From Acanthochlamys bracteata (lineage: Eukaryota > Streptophyta > Magnoliopsida > Pandanales > Velloziaceae): DNA of 64,000 nucleotides. Below are positions 12,709 to 25,200 of the stretch, piece by piece. The stretch is taken from positions 2,606,501 through 2,670,500 of the forward strand of contig CM034128.1 in assembly GCA_019914995.1 (NCBI GenBank), written 5' to 3'. Under the pieces are notes generated by a model. The model was given only the letters and a program-made list of their open reading frames with translations, did not search any database and was not told the origin of the DNA. Each line of letters begins with the position of its first letter. Position 1 is the stretch's first letter. The position numbers and the translations under genes were made by a program.

Positions 12709-14977
12709 CTAATCAGCCATTTCCCTGCTTCTATCTTCAGTTAATCTCTTCCAAACAACTTGCCAGCAGTAGTGTAATGTTGCAGCAGCCATGAAACAGA
12801 GAAGAGGAACACCAACTATGCAGCCACCTGGTGCTAGATTAATTATCGTCTGCAATACAACAGAAAATTTTACATATTAGTACCTAATCTAAGAAAAATG
12901 ATAGCTTAAAGTCCCAATGTTACATATTGTACAGACAACCGGACAAGTCTGGCAAGTTGCAGTCACTAGCTAAACATTTGCTGGGAGTAATCTTGCCAGC
13001 AAAGGACCAGTTATGTTCAACTTTGAAAAAATGCAGTCAGATAAAGGAGCTTGCCCCAGATTCTGGATGATAGTTTATGGGATGAAAGTCAGGAGCTTGC
13101 CCCAGTTTACAAGAAAAACTGAATAAATCACAGTAAGAGCTACTCATAGCCACAAAGAGGAGTATGGACCTTTACTTGAGTCAGGATAAGTGGCAAGTCC
13201 TTACCATGATGGAAGCTATCAAATGGATGCAGGGAACAAAAATCTTGTCTTTTTTCTTCCCTTCAGCATACCCATTGAAAGCAATGACCATTGAGAATGT
13301 ATGGATGATGAGAAATCCAAGTGAAACAATTGCTGTCAGACAAAACAAATTGACAGGACCATTAAAAGTTATCAAATGAACCAAAGCAATTTATATTACG
13401 TTATACATCCATGCTCAAGCAGCTATAAGGATGGAGTCAGAAATGTCAGTTATCAAAGTTGAGACAGACTTAGAAAATGCCATTAACCAGTTTACAAATG
13501 CAAGCTAAATTCAAGTTAGTGCATGATATGTTCAGTAGAATACATGCCTTTTGGGAATTTTTAATTAGGCTTTTGTAAATCTTCTAAGAATAATGATAAT
13601 TTATTGGGAGAAATGATATGCCGGAGCACTGTCACTTTTCATTAGGGATGAAGATTGAGACATACCAGAAACAAGAAAAAAGGGTATGTGCGAGCACCGA
13701 TCAACATAGAAGGTTGCAGGTCCAAATGCAGGAGTTAAGAGGCTAAGACAGAAAAACACTGCATGAGCCACCCCATGGCCTAGACCTCCAGCTGCATGTT
13801 ATTAAGCAATTTAGGATTCCAGTCAATGGAAGCAAGTAAAAAATATCAGAAATAACTAAGAAATGAAACATTTATACTGTCATGGACATGTGCCAATCAA
13901 TTTAGAAGATTAAAATGCAGAATACTAGCTAGATCTGATTTTCCTCACGCTTTTACATGAATTTTTCTACGATCAGCTAGGGGGGCAATCCTAGCATCCT
14001 CTCTTCTAAGATGCTACTTATAGCTTTATAACAATCATTTGTCCAATTCCTTAGCTTACACTGCAATTCCCGCAAAGGATAAGACATCTCTGTAGCTTAT
14101 CTTTACATTATGATTCAAAAGCAAACCAAAGAAGAAAAGAGTTCTCTTTCCCCATTCAAAGTAACAAGGAGAAGGAGCCACCTAATACAATCTTATAGAA
14201 ATGTATCTACATGATATTAGCCAATGCATTATTAGAGCTAGATTAACACTCCAAAAAAGATAATAACTCACCAAGGGCGATTTGCATTTTATCTGTTAAA
14301 AAGAGACGTGGTTTAGAGATCCTGTCCGCAAAACCATTGAGCATCTCTTCCAACCTTCTGAGAATTTTGTTTTCAAAAACCAACAAAGTGAATTTATTTC
14401 ACTTTCACTATGAGATGAGAGTTCAAACACCCAGAGCACTTCAAAAATAAAAAATTGCAATCAGTATTGAACAACTTCTACTTACTTATACAGATTCCAG
14501 AAGAGAAGTCTACTGCCTTCTTGAAAAGCCACAGAAGTGAGAATGAGAATGAAATACGGCCACCATTCAGTAGACTTTATAGGAAGAAAGCCTCTCCATG
14601 CTCCAGACAGAACAATTAAAGTAATAAGCCAAAATAATGTGCTGCATATGCGGATCAAATTAAAATAGTTAACATCAGTTCTTGTTTATTTAGAGATCAA
14701 GCAAATCAATGAAATCTCTCCTTGGAAAACAAGTTCATTCGATTCCTGGATAACAGCATTTTGTTGAATTTTCTAATCGATATCGAATTAAGAACTAAAT
14801 AAGTCAATCGATTGCTCGAGGGATTCACAGAGAGAAGAGAGAGAGACAGAGAGAGAGAGAGAACCTGGAGAGGAGAGTAAGGATAAGAAAAGGTTTGGGC
14901 GCAATGACAGAGACGAAGATAGAGAGCGCCGGGCCGAGGGCTATCAACGCGTAACCAATTCCAGCCGCCGCCGTCAT
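12709..14977 (-). CDS. APH1: Gamma-secretase subunit APH-1
   Basis: Six exons on the minus strand: 14865-14977, 14486-14641, 14272-14357, 13666-13791, 13205-13332 and 12709-12849. They sum to 750 nt and encode 249 residues, close to the family length. The N-terminus is [19 protein letters not shown]. The protein is a polytopic membrane scaffold of the intramembrane aspartyl protease complex with presenilin, nicastrin and PEN-2. Diagnostic features are visible: the GxxxG-containing segment [14 protein letters not shown] (about 119-132) and the two conserved intramembrane histidines, in IIHTFSM (His171) and CIHLIA (His197). By my count these fall at the same numbers as the functionally required human APH-1 residues. 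The C-terminus is short and charged (…EDRSREMAD). A GA microsatellite lies just inside intron 1 (14832-14862). Confidence 0.95.
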
Positions 14978-15215
14978 CTGTCACTCACGACCGCCGCCGC
15001 CGTCGCTATTACTGCTGCTCCTTTACCTTCGCCAGTCGCCACCGCCGGCCTCGTCTGCTGATCAGCTGAAATGAAAACGGTGAGACTGAATCTAGGTATG
15101 GCCAGTTTCGGGTTTAACTTTTGCCATACATAATAGTGTTGTGTATAAATTAAAACTTTATTTGGAAACCTTTTATATTGTTAATAACCTTTCGTAAGTA
15201 AGTTGGTTTGGATAA

Positions 15216-15416
15216 GAGCGTGTTTAACTTAATGTTTTGAAAAATAAAACAAAAAATATTTGATAAAAAATGAATATTTATATTTATTTTATAGTAAAGG
15301 TAATTTTTAAAATTAAATTTAAAAAAAACAAATCAAAATATTATTTAAATTATTTATTTATTTGATATTAAAAATAATTTAAAAAATAATAAATTTGATA
15401 AGCCAGTAAACAGGTC
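15216..15416. mobile_element. AT-rich foldback MITE, copy C
   Basis: GCGTGTTTAACTTAATG at the left pairs loosely with GATAAGCCAGTAAACAGGTC at the right. A/T-only interior with complementary halves. Confidence 0.5.
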
Positions 15417-15494
15417 TAAGCTAAAATTTTCAAATTAAAAGTTATGCTCTCTCTACTACCCCTTGTTTACACTTTACACTACAAAGGAAAAAAA

Positions 15495-16278
15495 CATAGT
15501 TGTCAGATCCGAACCGACCCGTCCGAGTTGACTCAGAAATCGTCGATCCGGACGGTAAATTGGTCCGAATTTGCAAAAGTACCGTTTATGCAATTGAACC
15601 GTTTTGACCCGATTTGATCCGTTTTAATCCAATCGATCCGTCCGCCCGAATCAAATCGGGTTGAAAAATTTTTTTTTAAAATTTAATTTAAAATTTTTAA
15701 ATTGATGATATATTTAATGCAAAAATAATTATTAATAGCCCTATGTTGAAAAATGATATGTAGTTTAGATTTAACATTTGGATATGATAACACAAAAAAT
15801 ATAATTGATTATTTTTTATTTATAAATATCAATTATTAGTGATTTTTAAATTTTTTATATTGACAATATTTACTCAAATATGTATATCTAAAAAAATTAG
15901 TTATATCTCTATTATGATTTATCTATTTTATGGTTTTATTTTTTCCTAATCTCCTAATTTATTTAAAATTTTTATTTATAAATTTAGTTGTTATTATTAT
16001 TATTGGTGATGGCAATTACAGTGGCAATACTTTAATTTTTACTGTGATTATTATTTACTATTGTTGTTGATAGTAATGACATAATAAAAATAAATCTAAT
16101 CTTTTATTATGATTGCTATAGCTATTATTATTCGTAGTGTTATTAGTAATAAATTTCTTACTATAGTTATTATTATTAGTTAAAAATATTTTAATATTAT
16201 TGATCCAACGGTTCAATCCGAGAACCGTAATCCGGACAGTTTTTCGGTTCGATGTCCGATCCGATTCTTACAACTATA
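15495..16278. mobile_element. Non-autonomous hAT-like element, copy 1
   Basis: The left end CATAGTTGTCAGATCCGAAC and right end …GGATCCGATTC-type text closing CTTACAACTATA are inverted relatives of each other. Subterminal regions are rich in 'gatccg/ccggac' words in both orientations. Flanking 8-mers gaaaaaaa (15487-15494) and gagaaaag (16279-16286) match at six of eight positions, a possible decayed 8-bp target duplication. No transposase is encoded. The same family recurs at 40200-41248. Confidence 0.6.
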
Positions 16279-16317
16279 GAGAAAAGGTACCCGTTTGCCA
16301 AGAGCTTGCAGTACTAG

Positions 16318-16472
16318 CTCTGTTTGCCATTCCATTTTCAATATAATAGTTTTTAATTTTTTAGTTTATATTTTTTAATATATTTTAATAAATTTTATAA
16401 AAAATTTATATAGTAAACTTTATTATTATTTTTTATTTAAAAAAATATTTTAAAAATAATATCAAACGCCCA
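16318..16472. mobile_element. AT-rich foldback MITE, copy D
   Basis: TTTGCCATTCC at the left and ATCAAACGCCC at the right, with the usual long complementary A/T interior. Confidence 0.5.
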
Positions 16473-16835
16473 CACAACTCAATTGTTTCAATGAGAATTT
16501 GAATTTGAATTCATTTTTTTATTTCAATTTGGGTGTATTTTAGTTGATAAAAAATGAGCTTTATAAAAACTTAGTTCGATAAAAACAAATTAAAATTAAG
16601 TTCAACGAAATCAGAATAAATTAAAATATAAAATATGAATTTAAACTTAAATCATGCCAAAAAATAAGTTTTTCATGATTGAGACGCACCATTTATTTAG
16701 AATTTATCGAATTTATTTTGAATTTATTTTTTTATGGAAACTGAGTTCGATTTTCACGTTATTTACCTTTCATACATCAGAACAAGCCGTTAGCGTGACA
16801 ACAAAAAATTTCATAGTACTTTTGGCAAATGACAG

Positions 16836-17104
16836 GGGTTTGTGTGGTTCTCCGTTTCAAAAACTGCTTATCATAACTTTTCTTAACTTTTCTCTATTTT
16901 ACGTTTTTCAATACATATTTTATAAGTATATAAAAAATTTACTTAAAAATTTAGAAAGTGTAGAAAAATTCTACGAAGTGAGATTTTTTTATTACATATT
17001 TTTATTATTTTTTTTGAAGTAAAAAAAATATAGCTCATTTTCTAAAAAAGACAAAAATATTCTTTATTTTATAAAAATTTTATTTCATAAGCAATTCCAA
17101 ATGC
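16836..17104. mobile_element. AT-rich foldback MITE, copy E
   Basis: It runs from GGGGTTTGTGTGGTTCTCCG to CATAAGCAATTCCAAATGCC. Its core closely resembles copy A (shared '…ttcaatacatattttataa…' and 'tagaaaaattctac' words), so A and E are recent relatives. A short open frame crossing it is not a gene. Confidence 0.65.
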
Positions 17105-17799
17105 CGTCGATGGAAAGCTTAGACAAATACATACGGCCTTGGTTTCTATACAAAACGACTGAGAACAGATTCGTAGACTTTGCACCAGAAAACTTGAGCC
17201 TTGTTTGAGTTGCTTGTCACTTTTAGAAGTTTCTTTTTAAATACAAAGATTATATACAGTATTTTAAAAAAATTTAAAATATAAATAAATTTTTATGTTA
17301 TAAAACAATCATGCGTATAATTTTTTCAAAATTTACAATTTTTGGAAAAAACGTGTAAATTTTTATTTTAAAAAAGCTTTACTTTTTTTTATCAACTCTG
17401 AACCGGCGCTAACTGGGAGACGGAGGAGAACAGACTGAGAAAACTCATTTACTTAATTAATTAACTATGGTACTCTTGGGAGTAAGAAAACACGTTCGAA
17501 ATGGAATTTCAGAACTTCTTACCTTTTGTAGATTTTTTGTCGTTGGAATCTTAGTAGCTACACCAAGAATATAACTTATAACGAAGCACAATGGTATAAA
17601 AGAATTCCATGTATGTACTGGCCGAGCTCATCTAACGGAATAGGCCGGTGAGCTTTCAATGTAAATTCATCATTTACAATAACCCAAGATTTAACTTCCA
17701 CATAATGCAGTTGATGCTATGGACGCATATACACAGCTGTACAGAAAGAAATTTTAGGTGTACAATAGCCAACACAAAGTGGCCAGAAGTTTTGGTTTG
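17105..17799. other. Intergenic / 3' flank of NTH1
   Basis: AT-rich DNA without supported coding content. The part nearest 17800 is probably the 3' untranslated region of the minus-strand NTH1 gene. Confidence 0.4.
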
Positions 17800-20700
17800 T
17801 TAATTGTTTGAACTTGGTATATTGGATTTAGAAGACATGCTTGTCGTTGCTTCCTTGAAAGCAGAGGGGCAAAGATTGTTAATTCTGCAGCTTCCGCAAT
17901 GAGGCCTCAGAGGCGTACATATTGTCTGCCCGAACCATACCTGCATGAGAGCAAAAAGAATTCTAATGCAGTTGATATTACCAGCAAGCTAATACTAGTA
18001 AGCAACAGTTTCTATGTCATTTTTTAAAATCTATGTATGACTTCATGAAGCATTGTATTTTGATCGCATACGAGAAAAAAAAACATAAATCATGTTTCCT
18101 TAAAGAAAGTTATAAGAAAAAGAAGTTAATTCTATGGATCAACAGTCAAATATCAAGCAGTCATCATCTGAGTTGGTTAAGCTACCACCTAAGAAAATTG
18201 AGCTAATACCAGGCAGCACTGCAGCAGGCTCCTACTTAGGTCCTTACACTAATTCCTGCTTCCATAAGTCTAGGGTATCATGGGATGAGTAGAAAGAGGA
18301 ACGATAAGTGGTAGGACTCTGGACTTAATCATATGAGAAAGACACCCGAAGATCATAACTTTGTTGGTTCTTGCACCTAAGATAGTAAAAGGTTGCTTAC
18401 AATAAATAGCAGATGGAATCACGGCAAACTATATTATAGCATCGACAACAAAGAAATTAGAATGCCATGCTTATCAAATCATTAACCATGAACAGGCATC
18501 AAGCTTACTAGCAGCGGATTAATTGCGAACCATTCGTCCTTTGGCAGCCATTTTTCCAGAGACACTCTAGTTTCCTCAGGAGTCCTCGTTTTCTTGCATA
18601 ATAAAGATATAACAAAATTAGTTGCTGCTTTCTTCTATTAGTAGATATGCCATAATATAAAAGGATTAAACAGCCAGCATGTTATCAGAATTTCACAATA
18701 AAATTTATACCCTTCCGGCTTCACCAGGTCGAGATACCCATCCTAGGCGATTGCAAATTCGGTGCACATGGGTATCTACACATATACCTTGAACATCTTT
18801 CCAAGCTAACTGCATGACCTACTTGACAGACAGAAACTAAGAATTTGAAGATGTCAGATTAAGATTATAAGGCAAGAATGATACCAAGTGTGCTATTTTT
18901 GGGCCTACTCCAGGAAGTGCGAGTAGACCATCCAAAGAACTTGGTATATCTCCTCCATACTTCTCGATACAGATTTCAGCAACTTTCTTCAAATTATGGG
19001 CCTTTCTTGTGTAAAATCCAACCTGATTTGAATAAAAGAGTAAATGACTTTAAGAGCTATTCTAATGAAATTCAGATGAAGCAGTGAACTCCCACGAGTT
19101 GCAGAAGAGAAAGTTCCTCTTTCAGGAAGTTGAGTGCTTTAGAACTACAAGTAGAAACTTAACAATTGAACTTCCACTTAATTTGAACTAGTTCTTCCTT
19201 AAAAAAATATCTGAAAGGTTCAATTTCAGCATGATAACTTCAGCTTTAGATAGAAATTCTTTTTGCTACAGTTGTATGACATGTTAACATAAATCAATAC
19301 ATAATTCGTCTGCCTAACGGCTGAAGGCCTACAGAATAGTAAGGGCACAACTACACTTGTTTAATTTACACCTAATGTTCAAAATTGTACTCTGTAAGGT
19401 TGTCACAATTTCTAAGCAAAGGATACTACAAGCCTCCTATGACTTTATCTTAAATAAACTTCAAATGTATATTTGTCTTTCAGTTTCAGAGTAAGGCATC
19501 TGCAATCTAAATTTATGACATAAGACCAGATAATACCGGATAAATCAGGCTTGCAATCGTTGGTTCATCAGGTCTAGCGATTGCATTGGGCTCCATTAGG
19601 CCTTTCTCTAACAAACGCTGAGAAGCACCTGAACTCCTATATGAAAGGAGAATATGACACAACAACACTGTATGCCCATAGTATAGGACACGGCAAGATC
19701 AGAAGATTTCCAAGTACAAAAAGAAAGCAGCAACTAAATGACCAAAGCTGCTCTAAAAGATACATTATGATTTAGGACAAGGTGTTGCTCAAACTTGCCT
19801 CGCGTGACTGCAGACTTCGTTTGGCTTGACAAAATTGTAGATATCAAAATTGCAAACCTTCTTTCCTGATAAAGGAGCAAGAAAAGTCATACTTACATAA
19901 GAAATGTTTTGAAATTTTCATTACCTTCTCCAAGAGCAGGAATTGATGACACTGTTATTACAAAAGAAAAGAAAATCTACTAAGTTTGTTTGCTCTTGTT
20001 CTACCAGATTAAATTCAACTTACATATTTCAGCTACCTACCGAACATTTATTCAAAAAACGAAAGACATCCTGATAACCTGTACAGCAGTTATACTGAGG
20101 AGCTGTTTTTAATTTTCAACGATAAACCAGGACACACGAAAAGTATTAGGTCTTTTTCACTTTGAGAGACAAAAATTAATCACATAATCTATTTCCTAGG
20201 AGATAGAGCCAGAGATTATTATTTACCTTAGGTGGCAGACTGCTGTTTGCATTTTCAGATTCCATAGTCTCCACAACTGCATTTTCAGAAAATCTCATTT
20301 TTCTAATACCTTCAAGAACTAATCCCCAATTACTTGGCGGCTTCTCTGCAATAAAGTTTACAAAGAAGTTATATCTCCTTTTATTAGATGATGAAAGAAG
20401 CATTAAATTCCAACATACCATTGAATTACATGAAATAAACGTTACCAGAGGAAGAATATGCATACTAAATTAAGAAAGATGGCGAGCCTGTAGAGAAAAA
20501 ACCAATTCGATAAAAAAAAAGGACACCAAAATCATACAGCAACCATTCAGAATAATTGATAAATGTAACTAGACACGCATGACATAGTACCATTAAGATA
20601 TTTAACAAGTAGTAACCAAAGCCCCTTTTACTAATCTACAATTGTAAAGCAAAAGCAAGTGTTTATGTTTATCAATAACCTAATAGTGAAAATAACTCAA

Positions 20701-21522
20701 TATACGCATATGGACTGTGAAACAGAATTTACAAAGGTTTAATTTCCTATTGAATAATTCAAGTCAATGTTTAAAGTCATGTTCTTCAGAAAACAAAAAG
20801 TAACAAGCTGATTCTTACAAAGTTAAATATTTTGACAAGTTCAACTCAGGCATCGAATTCCAAAGCCCACAAAACTCCACAAATTATGATTAAAAAAGTA
20901 CAGTAACTTAGAGAAATTAAGACATACCAAAATTCACAAACAGCCGCACCTTACTCTGTACGGATTCTTCTATGTCTGGTAGATCATGAACCTGAAAAAA
21001 GCTCCTTAGTTTTGTCTTCCAATCACAAAACATATAGTTCACCATTTTGCTAGACATCGTGCTCAACTGGGTTCCTCTTAGTTCATAATTCTTAAATAAG
21101 TTAATAAGATCCTTACAATCTGATGGAAAATCTCTCTGTCACTATTCATTTCCTCAAATTTGACCACTTCTTTCACCTTCTTTCTCCTCTTCCCAACATG
21201 AAGCTCTCCCTTAGAAGCATCACTACATTGCTGAACATCATATAATAACAAAAGCAAAGGAAATTACTTCGCAATTCGATAACCAAAACCCTTATTCAAC
21301 ACTCCATCACTATACAGAGCTATTCGGAATTTCGGAGTTCTTAAAAGTGAATGTTTAGAATAACAAAATTTTATAGAAAACAATACAGAACATACCTGGG
21401 CGTATCTCTGATTTAGAAATAGATGATCTAGTAGCTGATCTGTTGAATGGCATCGTTCTTCTAATTCTGAGAATTCGAACAGGAGAAGAAACGAAGGGAT
21501 TGAAAGCGAGACAGGATTGCAT
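17800..21522 (-). CDS. NTH1: Endonuclease III homologue (NTH1), Fe-S DNA glycosylase/AP lyase
   Basis: Ten exons on the minus strand: 21396-21522, 21117-21230, 20928-20991, 20227-20345, 19799-19865, 19537-19628, 18885-19022, 18711-18818, 18509-18592 and 17800-17940. The enzyme removes oxidised pyrimidines in base-excision repair and in plants acts in plastids or nucleus. Clear signatures: [20 protein letters not shown], the helix-hairpin-helix [11 protein letters not shown] with the catalytic Lys, [15 protein letters not shown] with the catalytic Asp, and the 4Fe-4S ligands [17 protein letters not shown] (Cys-x6-Cys-x2-Cys-x5-Cys). The intron after exon 5 has a GC donor (GAG|gcaagt). Exons 2-10 share one frame, but exon 1 (start 21522, [13 protein letters not shown]) ends in phase 1 while exon 2 opens in phase 0 at its best acceptor. 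A downstream acceptor (GGGAG|AGCTT) would restore the frame and give about 342 residues. The exact N-terminal join is therefore uncertain. Confidence 0.92.
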
Positions 21523-21771
21523 TAGAATTGCGAGTAAAAGCTGCAACTCTAGACAGCGAAAGCAGCACGTTATCGATCACCAAAATTGATTTTTTTTTTC
21601 CATCTTCAGGAGAATTCTGGTTTTGCCACGTTGGGGAGACGGCACAGAACGCAAGTGGTAATCAGGATGCCCTCAACATACCAAAAAAATATAGGTCACT
21701 CAAATTTGCAGCAATATTTGTTTCAAGAGTTTTTGAATAATAAGTTGAATCATGTATTGATTTAGCCCCGT

Positions 21772-21911
21772 TCAGCTTAGCGTTTTTCAAAATTATTTTT
21801 TAATTTTAATTATATATTTTAATTATTTTTTAAATAAAAAAATTAAAACTTATTTTTCATAAAATATAAAACTATTTTCAATTTTAAAAAAATTTTATTT
21901 TATAAACACGA
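21772..21911. mobile_element. AT-rich foldback MITE, copy F
   Basis: Short A/T palindromic block between CCCGTTCAGCTTAGCGTTTT and TTATAAACACGAAC, within the divergent promoter region of NTH1 and the SPRING-like gene. Confidence 0.45.
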
Positions 21912-21939
21912 ACACTCCGTTAATATCTATATGTAGCGT

Positions 21940-22003
21940 CCAGGCGTAGCAGTTATATATACCAGTGACCAAAATAGCGTCCAGGCGTAGCAGCTATATA
22001 TAA
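21940..22003. repeat. Tandem duplication in the divergent promoter
   Basis: The word TAGCGTCCAGGCGTAGCAG followed by (c/t)tatatata occurs twice, about 40 bp apart (about 21951 and 21992), upstream of both NTH1 and the SPRING-like gene. Function unknown. Confidence 0.75.
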
Positions 22004-22265
22004 CGAATATGCTATTTTATTAAAAGGTAAGAGTTAGCAAAAAGCGATACAAAGAAAGTGAGTTTTGAATTTTAGAACGCTACTGCTTATGGAGAGCCGC
22101 TACCAGCTTTCACATGTTTGTCAAATTTTAGACCTGGCCCATAACTGATGTCGGGCCCAACCAATAACCGCTCTTCTCCCGCACAGAAAGGGCAAGAAAT
22201 TCTTCGAATTCCCAACAACTTCCATGGAAAAAAAAAACTAAAATTGTGAAAGATTCAGCAGAGAA

Positions 22266-25200
22266 ATGGAGAAATTTCGCGCAAGACTTTCCCGTGATGC
22301 AATACTGAAGTACGCGTGGATGCTTCTGGCTTTTGTAAATCTTACAGCTGATGTTTTTGGGATCCGGTAAGCTTTCACGAATCTCGGTTTCAAATAATTG
22401 TTGCTCAAATCATAGCTTATCACTTGAATCTTATTGCCCCATGGAATCGATGCCTTTCCAAAATTCCTGATATGGTTAATATATGGTTCGTTTTAGCAAA
22501 TTTTGTTGTTTATCGCGAAGCTTTTGATGACGCTGAATGCTTGACTCGTTTTGTTTCATTCAATGAGAGTTACTCTTGCAATAGCAGCAATTGACCTAGT
22601 TAAGGTAGCACTTGAAATTTTGGGTCATGTTCAAAAATGGACTCGTGGATAACCTAATTAATAAGCTCGAGCGTTGGGGAAAACCCGAGAAGCAATATAA
22701 ACTCGCATGCAATCAGGAAACTGTTTATCATTTTAAGTTTCTGAGTTTTATAGGAAGAATAGTTCGTTATATTTGTTACATAATTATTGTTTTACACATT
22801 CTGCTTCTCTTTGCCAGAGATGTAGGTGGTTTGGAGAAGCATATATGTAGGAATACTGTCCAAGGACGTTATTTGTTATCAGATGATAATGGTGAGCTTT
22901 TTGTTTCAATCTCGACGGTTGCATTTCGCTTCCTTGCCAACTATATCAAATTGTTATATGTTTCTGGAAAGTGTCTATTAGTCCAAAATTGGTAATGTTG
23001 ATCACAAGTAAACCAACTAAAACTTTCTGAAACCCCAATTCTGATTCTGAACATAGGCAATCCATCACACACTTGTCAAACCAAGTGTAATTAGCAATAC
23101 ATAAGTTAGTCCCTGGAGTTGGTAAATTGGTTTTTATAGAACATATGACCAATGGTTAAATTTCTTCAAAATTTAGTTGGTCACTCAGCGTTGTTGTGGA
23201 TTTGAGCAGAATATATACTTTCATGGGCATGTTCCATGTCTGTCTGTATAAGAAGTCTTAACTGATTTTAGTGATGATGAAGGATATGTATGCACTGCCC
23301 TATCAGTCAATTCTTGGTCTCGCTGCTGTCCGGAAGTTGGGGAACAATTTTCTTGTCAGTGAGTTCCCCACTTGAACATTTCATGGACTTTGGGTTAGAC
23401 TAATATACTCATTGCTGACCTTGTTTGCGTAGGGGATGCAACCTTGTCTCCAAGTGCTGTAGTTCATACGAATATTGTGTTTCATGCTGCTTGAATCCAT
23501 CTAGGGTATATACAATATAACTTCTAATTCTCTTTTGGTGTCGGAGCCATTTTAACTTGCTTATTTTGGGCTCTTTGGTAGACACAGAAAGATCTTGCGA
23601 CAAAGATAAAGATAGCAAAGCGACTAACTGCAGGTAACAAACTTACAAAGCCACTAACTGCAGGTACAAACTTACTAATGTTTGAAATATTCCTTGACTG
23701 TTAATCTTGAAACTGCCTCTTTTCTTTTGATTTTAGGCACTTACGCTAGTGTTTTTGACTTTTGCTCGGGAAGGTGCCGCCATAATTCAGCAAGTGTGGT
23801 GCGTACTAACTGATTCTTTTCTTGGATTTTGGTTTGTCCTGTGTGATTATTATACTTGGTGATTCTTATTGTGAGAATTCACGGTATTATCTGAGTATCT
23901 TGAACTTTATTGGTTGGGGCTGTGTTCATTTATGACCATGCTGTTATAGAAGTGTGGCTGCTCTGAGTTTGTATTTGCCATAGCCTTTATTACTCAATAG
24001 TTTTAAGGTGTGTATTTTTAGCATTTTAGGTATTTAGAAATTGCTTATTTGTCAGGTACACGAGAATGCTTATGCTAGTGACTTCCATCATTGTTTCTCT
24101 CTGCATTCAAATTTGTCTGGTAAGGCTTCTTGTTCTCTAGTGCATGTGAAGCCCATAGTTGCATAGAATATATCGCCAGTTGAATGAATATACTTTTCCG
24201 CTATTTGAATATATGTCATATATGAAACCTTTCTGATTGTCTCCCCCTTATGTTATACTACAGCGGGTCACTGTAATTGATGTGCATTATGTAGTAAAAT
24301 CATCTCCTTTCACATGTTGCAACTTGATCCTTCAAAATATAATTTTTAAGGTTTTAAGGACAGTAACCAAGTCTGGTTTTTGTTTGCGCCTTCTCTTTTG
24401 GCACATATTTGATAATTGTGAAAGATTGTTGATTCTATTTTTATTAGGACAGGAGTAACAGGATCTAATTTTGAAGCTAGATTGACAGGCATAAATATTG
24501 TTATTGGAAGGTATGTGTAGTATGTTATTTCCCAGTGTACACAGCTCACTAATGAACTTTAGAACTTCTTCCATCATAAGTAACATGTACGTAGACAGGG
24601 AGAGTCATGCAACTCAGCCTGCAACTTGAGAGGGCAGTCTTGTGTTCCAAGCAGACTTCATGTGTTGAACAAATGTGAATTGTAAGCTACTGGCTTACTG
24701 AATCTTATTTCTTCCTTGCTTCACGCTTTTCCTTTTAATATTCCTTATAATTTTATCAAAATGCACTACAAGCTGTTATTCTTAATGATTTTGTTCAGTT
24801 CTGAGCATATCTTGCTCTTATATGCTTATGGACACCCTGTTTTGGACATCAAAGGGTGGGAAGACTAGCCTGAAGTTGCCTTCAATCATCGAGAATGACT
24901 ATAAACATTCAAACCTATTGCTCATGAGTTGGGCACCTCGTTTGGATTTCTTTTTAACAATCCTATAATTGCCATCATGAAGGGCGCAGTTGAATTCTGG
25001 TATTATGTAGTTCTATGACTCTTGCTATCATCAGGTTAAACTCCTGTTTTGTGTTCAGTATTGACCCTTATTATGTGGCAGTATTTATCTAAAAGTAACA
25101 CATACAAGTTCGCATTAGTGGCAACAACCGTGTAAAGAGTTGCCAGTCATGTTTCTTGTTTGGTATAACACAAAATGATTTTTCTTTCTTAGTGTTTAAT

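Noticed and set aside
14706-14984. Open frame at the 5' end of APH-1 ([10 protein letters not shown]…)
   Set aside because: It starts just upstream of the APH-1 ATG in another frame and runs through the GA microsatellite of intron 1.
16654-17022. 122-residue open frame rich in Phe/Tyr/Leu
   Set aside because: It lies across foldback MITE copy E; the composition simply reflects T-rich DNA.
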